Source: an uncultured Clostridia bacterium (lineage in GTDB: Bacteria; Bacillota; Clostridia; Lachnospirales; Anaerotignaceae). Taken from it: a stretch of 64,000 nucleotides of DNA. The notes under the pieces were generated by a model. The model saw only the letters and a program-made list of their open reading frames with translations, was not told where the DNA came from and did no database searches. Below are positions 43,762-51,341 of the stretch, one piece after another; positions within the stretch are counted from its first letter, which is position 1, and every line of letters starts with the position of its first letter. The position numbers were made by a program, and so were the translations under genes. The DNA lies in assembly GCA_910583755.1 (NCBI GenBank), contig CAJTZO010000007.1:1-64000 (forward strand). Direction: 5' to 3'.

Positions 43762-45450
43762 TTACATTTGTTCTGGTGCTTGTATGCCTAATAAGGCTAG
43801 TCCTTTTTTTAGTACTGTTTTGACTGCAATTACAAGTGCAATACGTGCTTCCTTTGTACCTTCTTCACTTGTTAATATACTATTATCATGATAGAATTTA
43901 TTAAATGCTTGTGACAGATTTACTAAATATCTTGTTACAATAAAAGGTTCCAGTTTGTCTGCTGCTTCTTGTATTTTTTCTGGAAATTGTGCTAATAATT
44001 TTAAGACTTCCATGGAAACGTCATCTGTTAGTTTACTGTAATCAATCGTTTCTGCTAAACTACAATTTCCCTTGCGCAATATGCTGCATGCACGTGCATG
44101 GGTATATTGTACATAAGGGCCTGTTTCTCCATCAAAATTTAACATTCTTTCCCAAGAGAATACAACATCTTTAATTCTACTATTATATAAATCATTAAAA
44201 ATTACTGCACCAATGCCAACTTGTTTTGCTACTTCTTCTTTATTTGGTAAATCTGGATTTTTTTGTTCTATAATTTTATTTGTTTCTGCAATCGCTTGAT
44301 TTAAAAGTTCTTCCATCAATACTACATTACCATGACGAGTAGAGAGCTTTCCGCTGTCTAAACTTACTAAACCAAATGGGACATGAATTAAATCTTTCCA
44401 CCAATCATACCCCATTTTTTGGATGACATGAAACCATTGTGAAAAATGTAAATTCTGGTCAAGTGCAGTTAAATAAATGCATTTATCAAAATGATAGGTA
44501 TTTTTTCTATAAATTGCTGCGGTAATATCTCTTGTTGCATATAGAGTGCCACCATCTTTTCGGATAATTAAACAAGGAGGCATTTTTTCTTCTTCTAAAT
44601 TTACTATCATAGCTCCTTCACTTTGTTGTAAAAGATTTTTTTGTTTTAATTCTTCAACAACAGCTGCCATTTTGTCATTATAAAAACTTTCACCAGTATA
44701 GGCGTCAAAATGAACTTGCAACATAGCATAAACTCTCTCAAATTCTTTGATGCTAATATCATAGAACCATTTCCATAAAGTTAAGGCTTCTTTTTCACCA
44801 TCTTGCATTTTGACAAACCAACTTCTTGCTTCATCTTCTAAAGAAGGTTGTTTTTCTGCTTCTTCATGAAATTTCACATAAATTCTCATTAATTCTTGGA
44901 TACCTTTTTGTTCAATCGCTTCTTTAGAACCCCATTTTTGATAGGCTACAATCAATTTACCAAATTGGGTACCCCAGTCTCCTAAATGGTTAACACCTTC
45001 ACAATGATAACCTAAGGCTTCAAAAATATGATAAAGTGCATTTCCAATGACGGTAGAGCGTAAATGTCCTACATGGAATGGTTTTGCAATGTTGGGAGAA
45101 GAATAATCAATTACGATTGTTTTACCTTGTCCTGTTTTGCTTGTCCCAAACTCTTTTTTTAATACTTTTTGTAATACTTCTTTGCTATATACGTCTTTAT
45201 TGATAAAAAAGTTAATGTAAGCGTTTTGAATTTTTATTTCTTCTATAAAATCTGGTTTTTCTATTTTTTCACATAACTCTTGTGCAATTAATGGAGGTGC
45301 TTTTTTAAATTGTTTTGCTAAGCGAAAACAAGGATAAGCAAAGTCTCCCATTTCTTTTTGTGGTGGTATCTCAATTGCATTTATAATTTCTTGTTGTGTT
45401 ACACCAGTTACTTTTTCTAATAAAGTTGCAATTTCTAATTTAAAATTCAT
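43762..45450 (-). CDS. argS: Arginyl-tRNA synthetase
   Basis: Class I synthetase, 562 residues. It has an N-terminal Add-1 domain, a HIGH-like motif HVGHLRST (in NIAKPFHVGHLRSTVIGNAL), the KMSKS-like region KLSTRHGNVV and a C-terminal anticodon-binding domain with YVQYTHARACSI. The open frame extends to 45624, but that extension translates parS site 3. ATG 45450 with GGAGG at 8 nt and the start MNFKLEIATLLEK is the family start. No T-box is seen upstream. Confidence 0.95.
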   Translation of the reverse strand: MNFKLEIATLLEKVTGVTQQEIINAIEIPPQKEMGDFAYPCFRLAKQFKKAPPLIAQELCEKIEKPDFIEEIKIQNAYINFFINKDVYSKEVLQKVLKKEFGTSKTGQGKTIVIDYSSPNIAKPFHVGHLRSTVIGNALYHIFEALGYHCEGVNHLGDWGTQFGKLIVAYQKWGSKEAIEQKGIQELMRIYVKFHEEAEKQPSLEDEARSWFVKMQDGEKEALTLWKWFYDISIKEFERVYAMLQVHFDAYTGESFYNDKMAAVVEELKQKNLLQQSEGAMIVNLEEEKMPPCLIIRKDGGTLYATRDITAAIYRKNTYHFDKCIYLTALDQNLHFSQWFHVIQKMGYDWWKDLIHVPFGLVSLDSGKLSTRHGNVVLMEELLNQAIAETNKIIEQKNPDLPNKEEVAKQVGIGAVIFNDLYNSRIKDVVFSWERMLNFDGETGPYVQYTHARACSILRKGNCSLAETIDYSKLTDDVSMEVLKLLAQFPEKIQEAADKLEPFIVTRYLVNLSQAFNKFYHDNSILTSEEGTKEARIALVIAVKTVLKKGLALLGIQAPEQM

Positions 45451-45561
45451 TGATATTCCTCCATAACTATAAAAATAATGATAAACATTTCTAAATTTAC
45501 AGAATAATTCCTTTAACAATTTATCACAGGAAGAAAGAAATTGCAATATAGAAAGCCATGA

Positions 45562-45577
45562 TGTTTCACGTGAAACA
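45562..45577. other. parS site 3
   Basis: Exact TGTTTCACGTGAAACA between argS and the small 45775 gene. Confidence 0.95.
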
Positions 45578-45775
45578 TTAAAAACGAAATAAAAAAAATA
45601 GCTTTGAAAAATGTTGATATGCAAAATTTAATACCAATATCAAAGAAGTAATATATCCAGCAAAAAAGATTACTTTTGTATAATAACCCTTTTTATCATA
45701 AAGCATAACCTCTAATATAGATTGAATACAAATAATCATAAATAGTTCTGCTGCTAAATATAAAAAATCTCGCAT
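45578..45775 (-). CDS. Hypothetical small membrane protein
   Basis: 65 residues, unknown. Two hydrophobic helices (about 5-25 and 34-54) and an aromatic-rich tail HFSKLFFLFRF. AGGGGGAT at good spacing supports the ATG. Its stop codon lies next to parS site 3. Same strand as argS, 127 bp upstream of it. Confidence 0.55.
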   Translation of the reverse strand: MRDFLYLAAELFMIICIQSILEVMLYDKKGYYTKVIFFAGYITSLILVLNFAYQHFSKLFFLFRF

Positions 45776-45834
45776 ATCTATCCCCCTGTTTTTAATTTAT
45801 GAGTATTTTTCAATACAAAGAACTAATTTTGTTG

Positions 45835-45862
45835 TTACAATATGATTTAAAAATGGTATAAT
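45835..45862 (+). promoter_or_regulatory. Promoter of the alpha/beta-hydrolase gene
   Basis: TTACAA (45835-45840), a 16-bp spacer and TATAAT (45857-45862), 24 bp before the ATG. Confidence 0.5.
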
Positions 45863-45886
45863 AGTAAAAAGAAAAGGAGTGATAGC

Positions 45887-46831
45887 ATGAATCAAAATAA
45901 AAAAAGAATTTCATTTTTTTGTGCTGTAATGGCAATCTTTCTTTGTATTCTAAGTGCCATACAACACATTATATTTTACAAAGCAAATAAAACAAAAACA
46001 GAAACTAAAAAAATCTATCTTAGTAAAGATGGATTTATTACCTATCAGGTGTATGGTGCGGGACGCCCTCTTTTATTACTGCATAATACAGAAATAGGCG
46101 CAAGTGGTGCAGAATGGCAAAACAATATAGAAAGTTTAAGTTGTATGTATCAAGTTTTTGTACCTGATTTACCAGGTTTTGGAGATTCCCAAAAACAAAA
46201 AATTACCTATACTGCTTATCAGTATGCTTTGTTTATCAATCGCTTTATTGAGAATGTAATACAACGTCCTGCTTTTGTGGTAGCTTCTTCTGCTTCTTCT
46301 GATTTTGCACTTATGGCATACGCATTAAATAGCAGCAATATTAGAAAATTAGCATTAATTTCTCCGACAGCACTACAAAAAAGTTTCCCAGATAAAAAAG
46401 AAGATAAAAAAAGATTGTTATATCAGTCTCCCATTTTGGGGACACAATTTTTTCTATGGGCAGCTTCTAAAAAAGAGATTAAAAAATGTTTGACAGAAAA
46501 AATGATTTTTAGCAAAGAAATTGTCACCAAAGAATTAATCCATGATTACTATACAATGGCACATAGAGGAAATCAAAATGCTCGTTTTGCCTTTGCTTCT
46601 TCTAGGACACAATTTTTATATGCTGATATTGAAAAAGTATTAAAAGAAATTAAAATTCCATTTTGTGTGATATGGGGAGAACAAAATAAAGTGAATCCTC
46701 CAGAGCAAATGGATTTGATAGAGCAAATGAGAAAAGATGGAAGTTATTTTTTATTTGAAAATACAAGAATGTTACCACATTATGAAAATAGTACAGTTTT
46801 TAATGAAACAATTCATGGTTTTTTACAATAA
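45887..46831 (+). CDS. Membrane-anchored alpha/beta-hydrolase-fold protein with atypical nucleophile elbow
   Basis: 314 residues. The N-terminal signal anchor (about 8-28) is followed by an alpha/beta-hydrolase core: RPLLLLHNTEIGASG, FVPDLPGFGDSQKQ, a predicted nucleophile elbow at FVVASSASSDFALMAYAL (about 130-147) and a C-terminal LPHYENSTVFNETIHGFL with candidate His. The elbow has A-S-S-A-S instead of G-x-S-x-G, which is unusual. The substrate is unknown. GGAGTGAT before the ATG. Followed 20 bp later by the thioesterase gene, likely one transcript. Confidence 0.75.
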   Translation: MNQNKKRISFFCAVMAIFLCILSAIQHIIFYKANKTKTETKKIYLSKDGFITYQVYGAGRPLLLLHNTEIGASGAEWQNNIESLSCMYQVFVPDLPGFGDSQKQKITYTAYQYALFINRFIENVIQRPAFVVASSASSDFALMAYALNSSNIRKLALISPTALQKSFPDKKEDKKRLLYQSPILGTQFFLWAASKKEIKKCLTEKMIFSKEIVTKELIHDYYTMAHRGNQNARFAFASSRTQFLYADIEKVLKEIKIPFCVIWGEQNKVNPPEQMDLIEQMRKDGSYFLFENTRMLPHYENSTVFNETIHGFLQ

Positions 46832-46851
46832 ATATAGAAAGGAAATCAAAA

Positions 46852-47331
46852 ATGAGCGCATTATGGAAAACAGAAACACAACAAGATATGGAGTATTGGT
46901 TTCAAAGATGTCTTTCTCCAGACAGTTATATTTTTAAAAAGGGAATTATTAAAAGAATGAATCCTTCCTTTGTATCATGTAGTTATGAACAAAAAACACT
47001 TACCCTAGAATTTGTAGTACAGGATTGGCAAATAAACCCAGAGGGCATTTTACATGGTGGTATTTTTGTCACTGCTTTTGATACTGCTTTTGGTATGTTA
47101 TGTCATTATTATGCAAAGCAAAATATGATAAATACGATTGAAATTAGCACAACCTTTTTAAAACCAGTTCCAGAAAATTGCAAATATCAAATTATGGTAA
47201 CAGCAAATCATGTTGGAAAAACAATTACATCTATGACAGCAAAAGCAATATCAGAAACAGATGTGCTTTTAGCAACTGCTTCTAGTTCTTTTATGCGTTT
47301 GCAGGAAAAGTTTGTGGATATTATGCCATAA
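46852..47331 (+). CDS. PaaI-type hotdog thioesterase
   Basis: 159 residues. The hotdog-fold acyl-CoA thioesterase pattern is visible: WQINPEGILHGGIFVTAFDT (HGG motif, about 63-82), then ISTTFLKPVPENCKYQI and GKTITSMTAKAISETDVLLA. Probably hydrolyses small acyl- or aryl-CoA esters; the substrate cannot be told. AAAGGAAAT precedes the ATG. Confidence 0.82.
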   Translation: MSALWKTETQQDMEYWFQRCLSPDSYIFKKGIIKRMNPSFVSCSYEQKTLTLEFVVQDWQINPEGILHGGIFVTAFDTAFGMLCHYYAKQNMINTIEISTTFLKPVPENCKYQIMVTANHVGKTITSMTAKAISETDVLLATASSSFMRLQEKFVDIMP

Positions 47332-47369
47332 TAAAATTTTGATAGTAGGCGGTTTAGAGGAGGACTTGT

Positions 47370-47807
47370 ATGTCAATATCAGCAACAATAGATATATCTA
47401 TTTTAAAAAATGACAGATACCATTTTTCTGTACAAGACTTACTCCATGAAATGTTAAGAAATGATTGGAATATCAAAAAGAATGGGAAAATTTGTTATTT
47501 ACCTTTTAATGATAAAGATTTTGATTGGATAGAGGAAGATATTTCTGAAACAGATTTTTTGGAGATTGCTTCTAAAAAAGAGGAAAAAAATGAAATCATT
47601 GGAGTAATATTCTATTGGAAAAATAAGGATATTGGCATGTCTATGCTTCTTTTTCAAGATTATCAAATTACATTTCAAATAACAATTAATCGACGAAAGT
47701 TAAATACTATGTTGGATATTACAGATGTGAATTGGTATTTTAAAAATATTATAGTCTGTTTTGATAAATTTAAAATAGTTGAAATTAATTTTAGTCAAAC
47801 ATGGTAA
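47370..47807 (+). CDS. Hypothetical protein
   Basis: 145 residues, not recognised. Soluble, mixed alpha/beta composition, starting MSISATIDISILKNDRYHF, with acidic middle (DKDFDWIEEDISETDF). Strong GAGGAGG before the ATG. It is last of a three-gene plus-strand group. Followed by repeat copy D. Confidence 0.55.
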   Translation: MSISATIDISILKNDRYHFSVQDLLHEMLRNDWNIKKNGKICYLPFNDKDFDWIEEDISETDFLEIASKKEEKNEIIGVIFYWKNKDIGMSMLLFQDYQITFQITINRRKLNTMLDITDVNWYFKNIIVCFDKFKIVEINFSQTW

Positions 47808-47815
47808 CAATAAAA

Positions 47816-48070
47816 GGCATAGTAATCAATATATTATTATGCCTCAGTCTGTCAATAAAGTCTTTTTTTGTGAGTTTCACCCACACCCACCAACTTTTTA
47901 AAAAAAAGTTGGACAAAAAACTTTCATGGAAAAACTAGCGTTTTTCCTTATCAAATCAATCTTTTTAGCGAAACGTTAGTTTCGCATTAAAGTTCTTTGA
48001 GAAGTTTGAGGGCTAGCCCTCAAGGTTTTTTGACAAGCTGAGGTATAATAATTAATGTATTATTATGCCT
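47816..48070 (-). repeat. Hairpin-string repeat, complete copy D with flanking 29-bp repeats
   Basis: Core 47845-48040 (196 bp), opposite orientation to copies B and C, from cagtctgtcaataaag to ttttttgacaagctg, with all five hairpins (for example gcgaaacgttagtttcgc and ttgagggctagccctcaa). It is bordered by 29-bp sequences at 47816-47844 and 48042-48070 that agree at 25 of 29 positions as direct repeats. Each is itself a GGCATAATAAT-type palindrome. It sits between the convergent 47807 and bofA genes. No ORF. Confidence 0.85.
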
Positions 48071-48088
48071 TTTCTGTTTTATGTAATT

Positions 48089-48337
48089 TTATAATAAAAC
48101 ACAAAGCAATAAAAGACCTGCGATTCCGGGGATTCCTAACAAACCTGTAAATAATATAGTCATATAATTAACACCTATCGGAAATCCTATGGTATGTAAT
48201 ACTGTAATGATAACTCCTCCAATTCCTGCATTAAGAATTACCTTTAATAAAAGTTTAATGGGCTTTGATAATATAATTAATGTCATTAAACCTAAACATG
48301 AAAAAATCATTGCTGTAATAATTTGTGTTGAATCCAT
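48089..48337 (-). CDS. bofA: Pro-sigma-K processing inhibitor BofA family protein
   Basis: About 82 residues, with two membrane helices and the BofA family C-terminal pattern GGVIITVLHTIGFPIGVNYM followed by LLGIPGIAGLLLL. In Bacillus, BofA holds the SpoIVFB protease inactive in the outer forespore membrane. The longer ORF start (48418) lacks a ribosome site; ATG 48337 (MDSTQIITAM) has AAAGGGGGAAA upstream. Order yaaL then bofA on one strand matches the B. subtilis yaaL-bofA pair, here separated by repeat copy G. Confidence 0.8.
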   Translation of the reverse strand: MDSTQIITAMIFSCLGLMTLIILSKPIKLLLKVILNAGIGGVIITVLHTIGFPIGVNYMTILFTGLLGIPGIAGLLLLCVLL

Positions 48338-48389
48338 GTCTCTATTTCCCCCTTTATGTTTAAAAATGTAAATTTTTTGTCTACAAAAA

Positions 48390-48688
48390 AGAAAGTAGAA
48401 GTTTTCATAGCTTGTCAAAAAAACTTGAGAGTGTTGTCCTTAAACTTCTGCAAACCTTTGAAATGGTTTGACCAAAACTTTTGATAAGAAAAATTTGTTT
48501 CCTTAAAGTATTGATTTTATAAGGGAAAATGTCAGTTTTTTTAGTAAAGTTTTTTGTACAACTAGCTGATGAGGCACTGAAGATTTAGTGGAATTTTGCT
48601 CAGTGCCACACCAACCATAGCAAAACATCGACTGAGCAAAATTTAAGGTTTTGACTTTTTTGGCAAGCTAAGAAAACGAAAGTTTTCA
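48390..48688 (+). repeat. Expanded, diverged repeat copy G between yaaL and bofA
   Basis: Core 48408-48670 begins tagcttgtcaaaaaaactt and ends ttttttggcaagcta, an imperfect inverted repeat of the same family. The middle keeps attgattttataagggaaaa and taaagttttttgtacaact. Beyond that it has unique sequence with AATTTTGCTCAGT (48592-48604) pairing exactly with ACTGAGCAAAATT (48631-48643), and GGCACTG/CAGTGCC as an alternative pairing. The borders AGAAAGTAGAAGTTTTCA (48390) and AGAAAACGAAAGTTTTCA (48671) agree at 14 of 18. Confidence 0.7.
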
Positions 48689-48725
48689 CAAAATATTTTT
48701 AAAATTATTGATTATTATTTTTGAT

Positions 48726-48959
48726 TTAACCAATTTTTTCATATCCTACTGCAATTAGTCCGATTTCTTTAGCAACTTTTAAAAAATATTCATATTTTTT
48801 ATATAATGCATTTATTTCGTAAATATAACAATCAATTAATGCATCATCGGTGGCTTGGTCAAATTTTTTTCTTGCTTCCTCCAATTTTTCTTTAATTTCT
48901 TCTATCACTTCTAATATTTCTTTTCCTTCTTGTGTTAACTGTTGTTTTAGGCTCTCCAT
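48726..48959 (-). CDS. yaaL: DUF2508 (YaaL-type) protein
   Basis: 77 residues, almost entirely helical: IEEIKEKLEEARKKFDQATD, then LIDCYIYEINALYKKYEYFL, which is the DUF2508/YaaL pattern. The function is unknown. The frame is open to 48995, but AAGGAGG at 8 nt before ATG 48959 (MESLKQQL) decides the start. Its neighbour bofA supports the assignment by synteny. Confidence 0.75.
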   Translation of the reverse strand: MESLKQQLTQEGKEILEVIEEIKEKLEEARKKFDQATDDALIDCYIYEINALYKKYEYFLKVAKEIGLIAVGYEKIG

Positions 48960-49011
48960 AGGACATTCCTCCTTATTGATAGTATAGTCAGTCATTTGGT
49001 AATTTATGCAT

Positions 49012-49043
49012 AAAAAAAAGAGCAGTATGATAGATTACTGCTC
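49012..49043 (-). terminator. Terminator of the 49659 gene
   Basis: GAGCAGTA/TACTGCTC stem (49020-49043) followed on the minus strand by an eight-base T-run (49019-49012). Confidence 0.85.
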
Positions 49044-49059
49044 TCTATTTATTAATTTT

Positions 49060-49659
49060 TTACCATTGTGTTATGGAAGGGATTCCAGTAACAATAAAAG
49101 TGATGGAATTTGTTCCTACTTCATAATAATAGTCTAAATTTCCTATTTCATAATGTTGAGATTGTAATGTATAAAAATCGAAATTAAAAAAGTCAAGCTG
49201 TTCTCTTAATAAAGAACCTTCTATGCCATTGGCATTTGCTCCATTAAAAAAACCTGATAAAATACCAATACTTGCAAAATAATCCAATCCTTCTTGGGTA
49301 TATCCATTTAAAACATAGTCTTTTGGTAATATTAAAGCAACGGACTGTAAGCGTTGCGTTTGTTTGTCTGCAAAAATTGCCATAGTTGCAGCGCCCCATT
49401 CTCCTTGATACAGCAAAGTATTATCTACTGTTTCCACTTCACGAAAATTAATTAATAAAGGATTTTGTAAACCACTTTCCGCATCATATCCTGCTAATAA
49501 ACTATTGTTCAATATTGCTACAAATAAATCACTTCTGTCAAGCATATAACTTTCTTCTGGTAATAAATATCCTTTTGGCTCTGCTGCAAATACTGTGCTA
49601 CAACACAATACAAGAAATATTGTTAAAAAAGCAATGCCCCTTTTTATTTTTTGATACAT
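49060..49659 (-). CDS. Secreted hypothetical protein
   Basis: 199 residues with a clear Sec signal peptide (MYQKIKRGIAFLTIFLVLCC to about residue 25, AAEPKG after cleavage). The mature part is acidic, rich in aromatic and aliphatic residues, with YMLDRSDLFVAILNNSLLAG. I do not recognise the family. AAAGGAG precedes the ATG; single gene with its own terminator. Confidence 0.6.
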   Translation of the reverse strand: MYQKIKRGIAFLTIFLVLCCSTVFAAEPKGYLLPEESYMLDRSDLFVAILNNSLLAGYDAESGLQNPLLINFREVETVDNTLLYQGEWGAATMAIFADKQTQRLQSVALILPKDYVLNGYTQEGLDYFASIGILSGFFNGANANGIEGSLLREQLDFFNFDFYTLQSQHYEIGNLDYYYEVGTNSITFIVTGIPSITQW

Positions 49660-49800
49660 GTTTATTCTCCTTTCTGCCCCTTTTATACGATTACATTTTT
49701 TATTTGTTTTTCATTATATCATACTCTTTTTAAAAAAGGAAATATTTCTAAAAAATGTATCTATATTGTAATAAAAGAATAAAAATAAGGATGTGATATT

Positions 49801-50685
49801 ATGAAATTTGCAGAGATTGTAGTCTCCCATAAAAAGGAGGACTTTGGTATTCCTCCGTTTTTTTTAAAATTTCCTGATTTTATGCTTCATTGGTATTTAT
49901 TACACCATCCCTTTTACATACAGGAAATAACTTTAGAAAATGCAACAGGCTATCATGTGACAGTCTATCAAGAAACAGAAAATATAGAAAAGCTTTTATT
50001 AGAATTACAACAAAAGCAGGTAGATGTTTTACTAACTGATTGTGATATTGTTTTGCCTTCTATCATAGATATTTCTTATGGGAGTGTCATCCATAGTCTT
50101 TTTATATTGGAAGCAGCAAAAAAAGCAATTAAAAGACAATCAAAAACATTACAAGAAAGTAAGTTTTTGATTGTTGATGGAAAAAATTTTGTTACAAATA
50201 TTGTATTAGAAATTCTTTATCCGCATATTAATTATCTTTCTATCTATACAGAAAACCCCGAACGTTTTTTACAAAAAGCAGAAGAAATTTATGAGGAATA
50301 TGGATTACGTTTAGAGTTTTTTTCCGATACAAGATTGTTTCAAGAATTTAATATTGTTATTAATTGTAGCTGTGGTATGGATAATTATGATTATAAAATA
50401 CAGAAAAATGCTTTCTTTTTTGATATAGCGCAGAATGAACAAAAAATGCAACGTTTAATGGCACGCCGAAATGATTTATTGTTGTCTAATGGATTCCTGT
50501 TAAAATGGAGGAATAAAACTTACTTATCAAAACAAATAGAAGTTATCCTTCGTATAACAGAACCGTTGTTTTACAAGTTTTTGCACTATGAATATCACAA
50601 AGAAACTTTAATAAACATAATAAATCTATTACAACAAAAAGAAATAACTGTGATAACACTAACTTGCTTTGGAAAACGAGTATAA
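49801..50685 (+). CDS. Hypothetical protein, possibly with degenerate Rossmann fold
   Basis: 294 residues, unknown. The N-terminal half has KFAEIVVSHKKEDFGIPPFF. The middle (about 120-200) reads like a dinucleotide-binding segment: FLIVDGKNFVTNIVLEIL, then INYLSIYTENPERFLQKAEE and FNIVINCSCGMD. The glycine-rich loop is mostly lost, so cofactor binding is doubtful. Upstream of greA but 155 bp apart. The start has only a weak GGATGTGAT ribosome site. Confidence 0.5.
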   Translation: MKFAEIVVSHKKEDFGIPPFFLKFPDFMLHWYLLHHPFYIQEITLENATGYHVTVYQETENIEKLLLELQQKQVDVLLTDCDIVLPSIIDISYGSVIHSLFILEAAKKAIKRQSKTLQESKFLIVDGKNFVTNIVLEILYPHINYLSIYTENPERFLQKAEEIYEEYGLRLEFFSDTRLFQEFNIVINCSCGMDNYDYKIQKNAFFFDIAQNEQKMQRLMARRNDLLLSNGFLLKWRNKTYLSKQIEVILRITEPLFYKFLHYEYHKETLINIINLLQQKEITVITLTCFGKRV

Positions 50686-50840
50686 AATGTTTTGGTTTTC
50701 GATTGACAACAAATAATCAGTAGAGTATAATTTTACAGAAAAAATAGATTTTTCAGGCAGGCGTTGTACCTGCCTCTTTTTCAAATCATAAATTCTCTTT
50801 CAGTTTGACTGAAATATAATAAAAGGAGTGAATTGCTGTT

Positions 50841-51317
50841 ATGGCAGAAAAAAAAGTGATTTTGACCTATGAAGGTCTTAAAAAGATGGAAGAAGAATTG
50901 GAAAACTTAAAAACAGTTCGCAGAAAAGAAGTTGCAGAAAAAATAAAAGAAGCAAGAGGACAAGGTGACTTATCTGAAAATGCAGAATATGATGCGGCAA
51001 AAGAAGAACAAGCAGAAATTGAATCCAGAATTGTTGTATTAGAAAAAATGCTTCGTAATGCAGAAGTAATTGATGATGATGAAGTGAATAGTGATGTTAT
51101 CAGTGTTGGGTCCATTGTAAAATTATATGATTTTGAATTTGAAGAAGAAGTGGAATATTCTATTGTTGGTTCTGCAGAAGCTGACCCTATGAATGGCAAG
51201 ATTTCAAATGAATCCCCTGTTGGTTTAGGTTTAATTGGTCATAAGTCTGGGGAGATTGTTATGATAGAAACCCCTTCTGGTGAATTAAAGTTTCGTATAG
51301 ATGAAATCAAAAAATAA
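50841..51317 (+). CDS. greA: Transcription elongation factor GreA
   Basis: 158 residues: an N-terminal antiparallel coiled coil (about 8-75) with the acidic tip motif GDLSENAEYDAAKEEQAEIE, and a C-terminal FKBP-like domain (GLIGHKSGEIVMIETPSGEL). It stimulates transcript cleavage in backtracked RNA polymerase through the secondary channel. AAAGGAGTG precedes the ATG. It is followed 24 bp later by lysS, probably co-transcribed, as in other Clostridia. Confidence 0.96.
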   Translation: MAEKKVILTYEGLKKMEEELENLKTVRRKEVAEKIKEARGQGDLSENAEYDAAKEEQAEIESRIVVLEKMLRNAEVIDDDEVNSDVISVGSIVKLYDFEFEEEVEYSIVGSAEADPMNGKISNESPVGLGLIGHKSGEIVMIETPSGELKFRIDEIKK

Positions 51318-51341
51318 CACAAACAAAAGGAGGTAATGATT

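Noticed and set aside
45451..45624. N-terminal 58-codon extension of argS in the open frame
   Set aside because: It translates parS site 3 and AT-rich leader, has no ribosome site, and does not fit the family start. ATG 45450 with GGAGG does.
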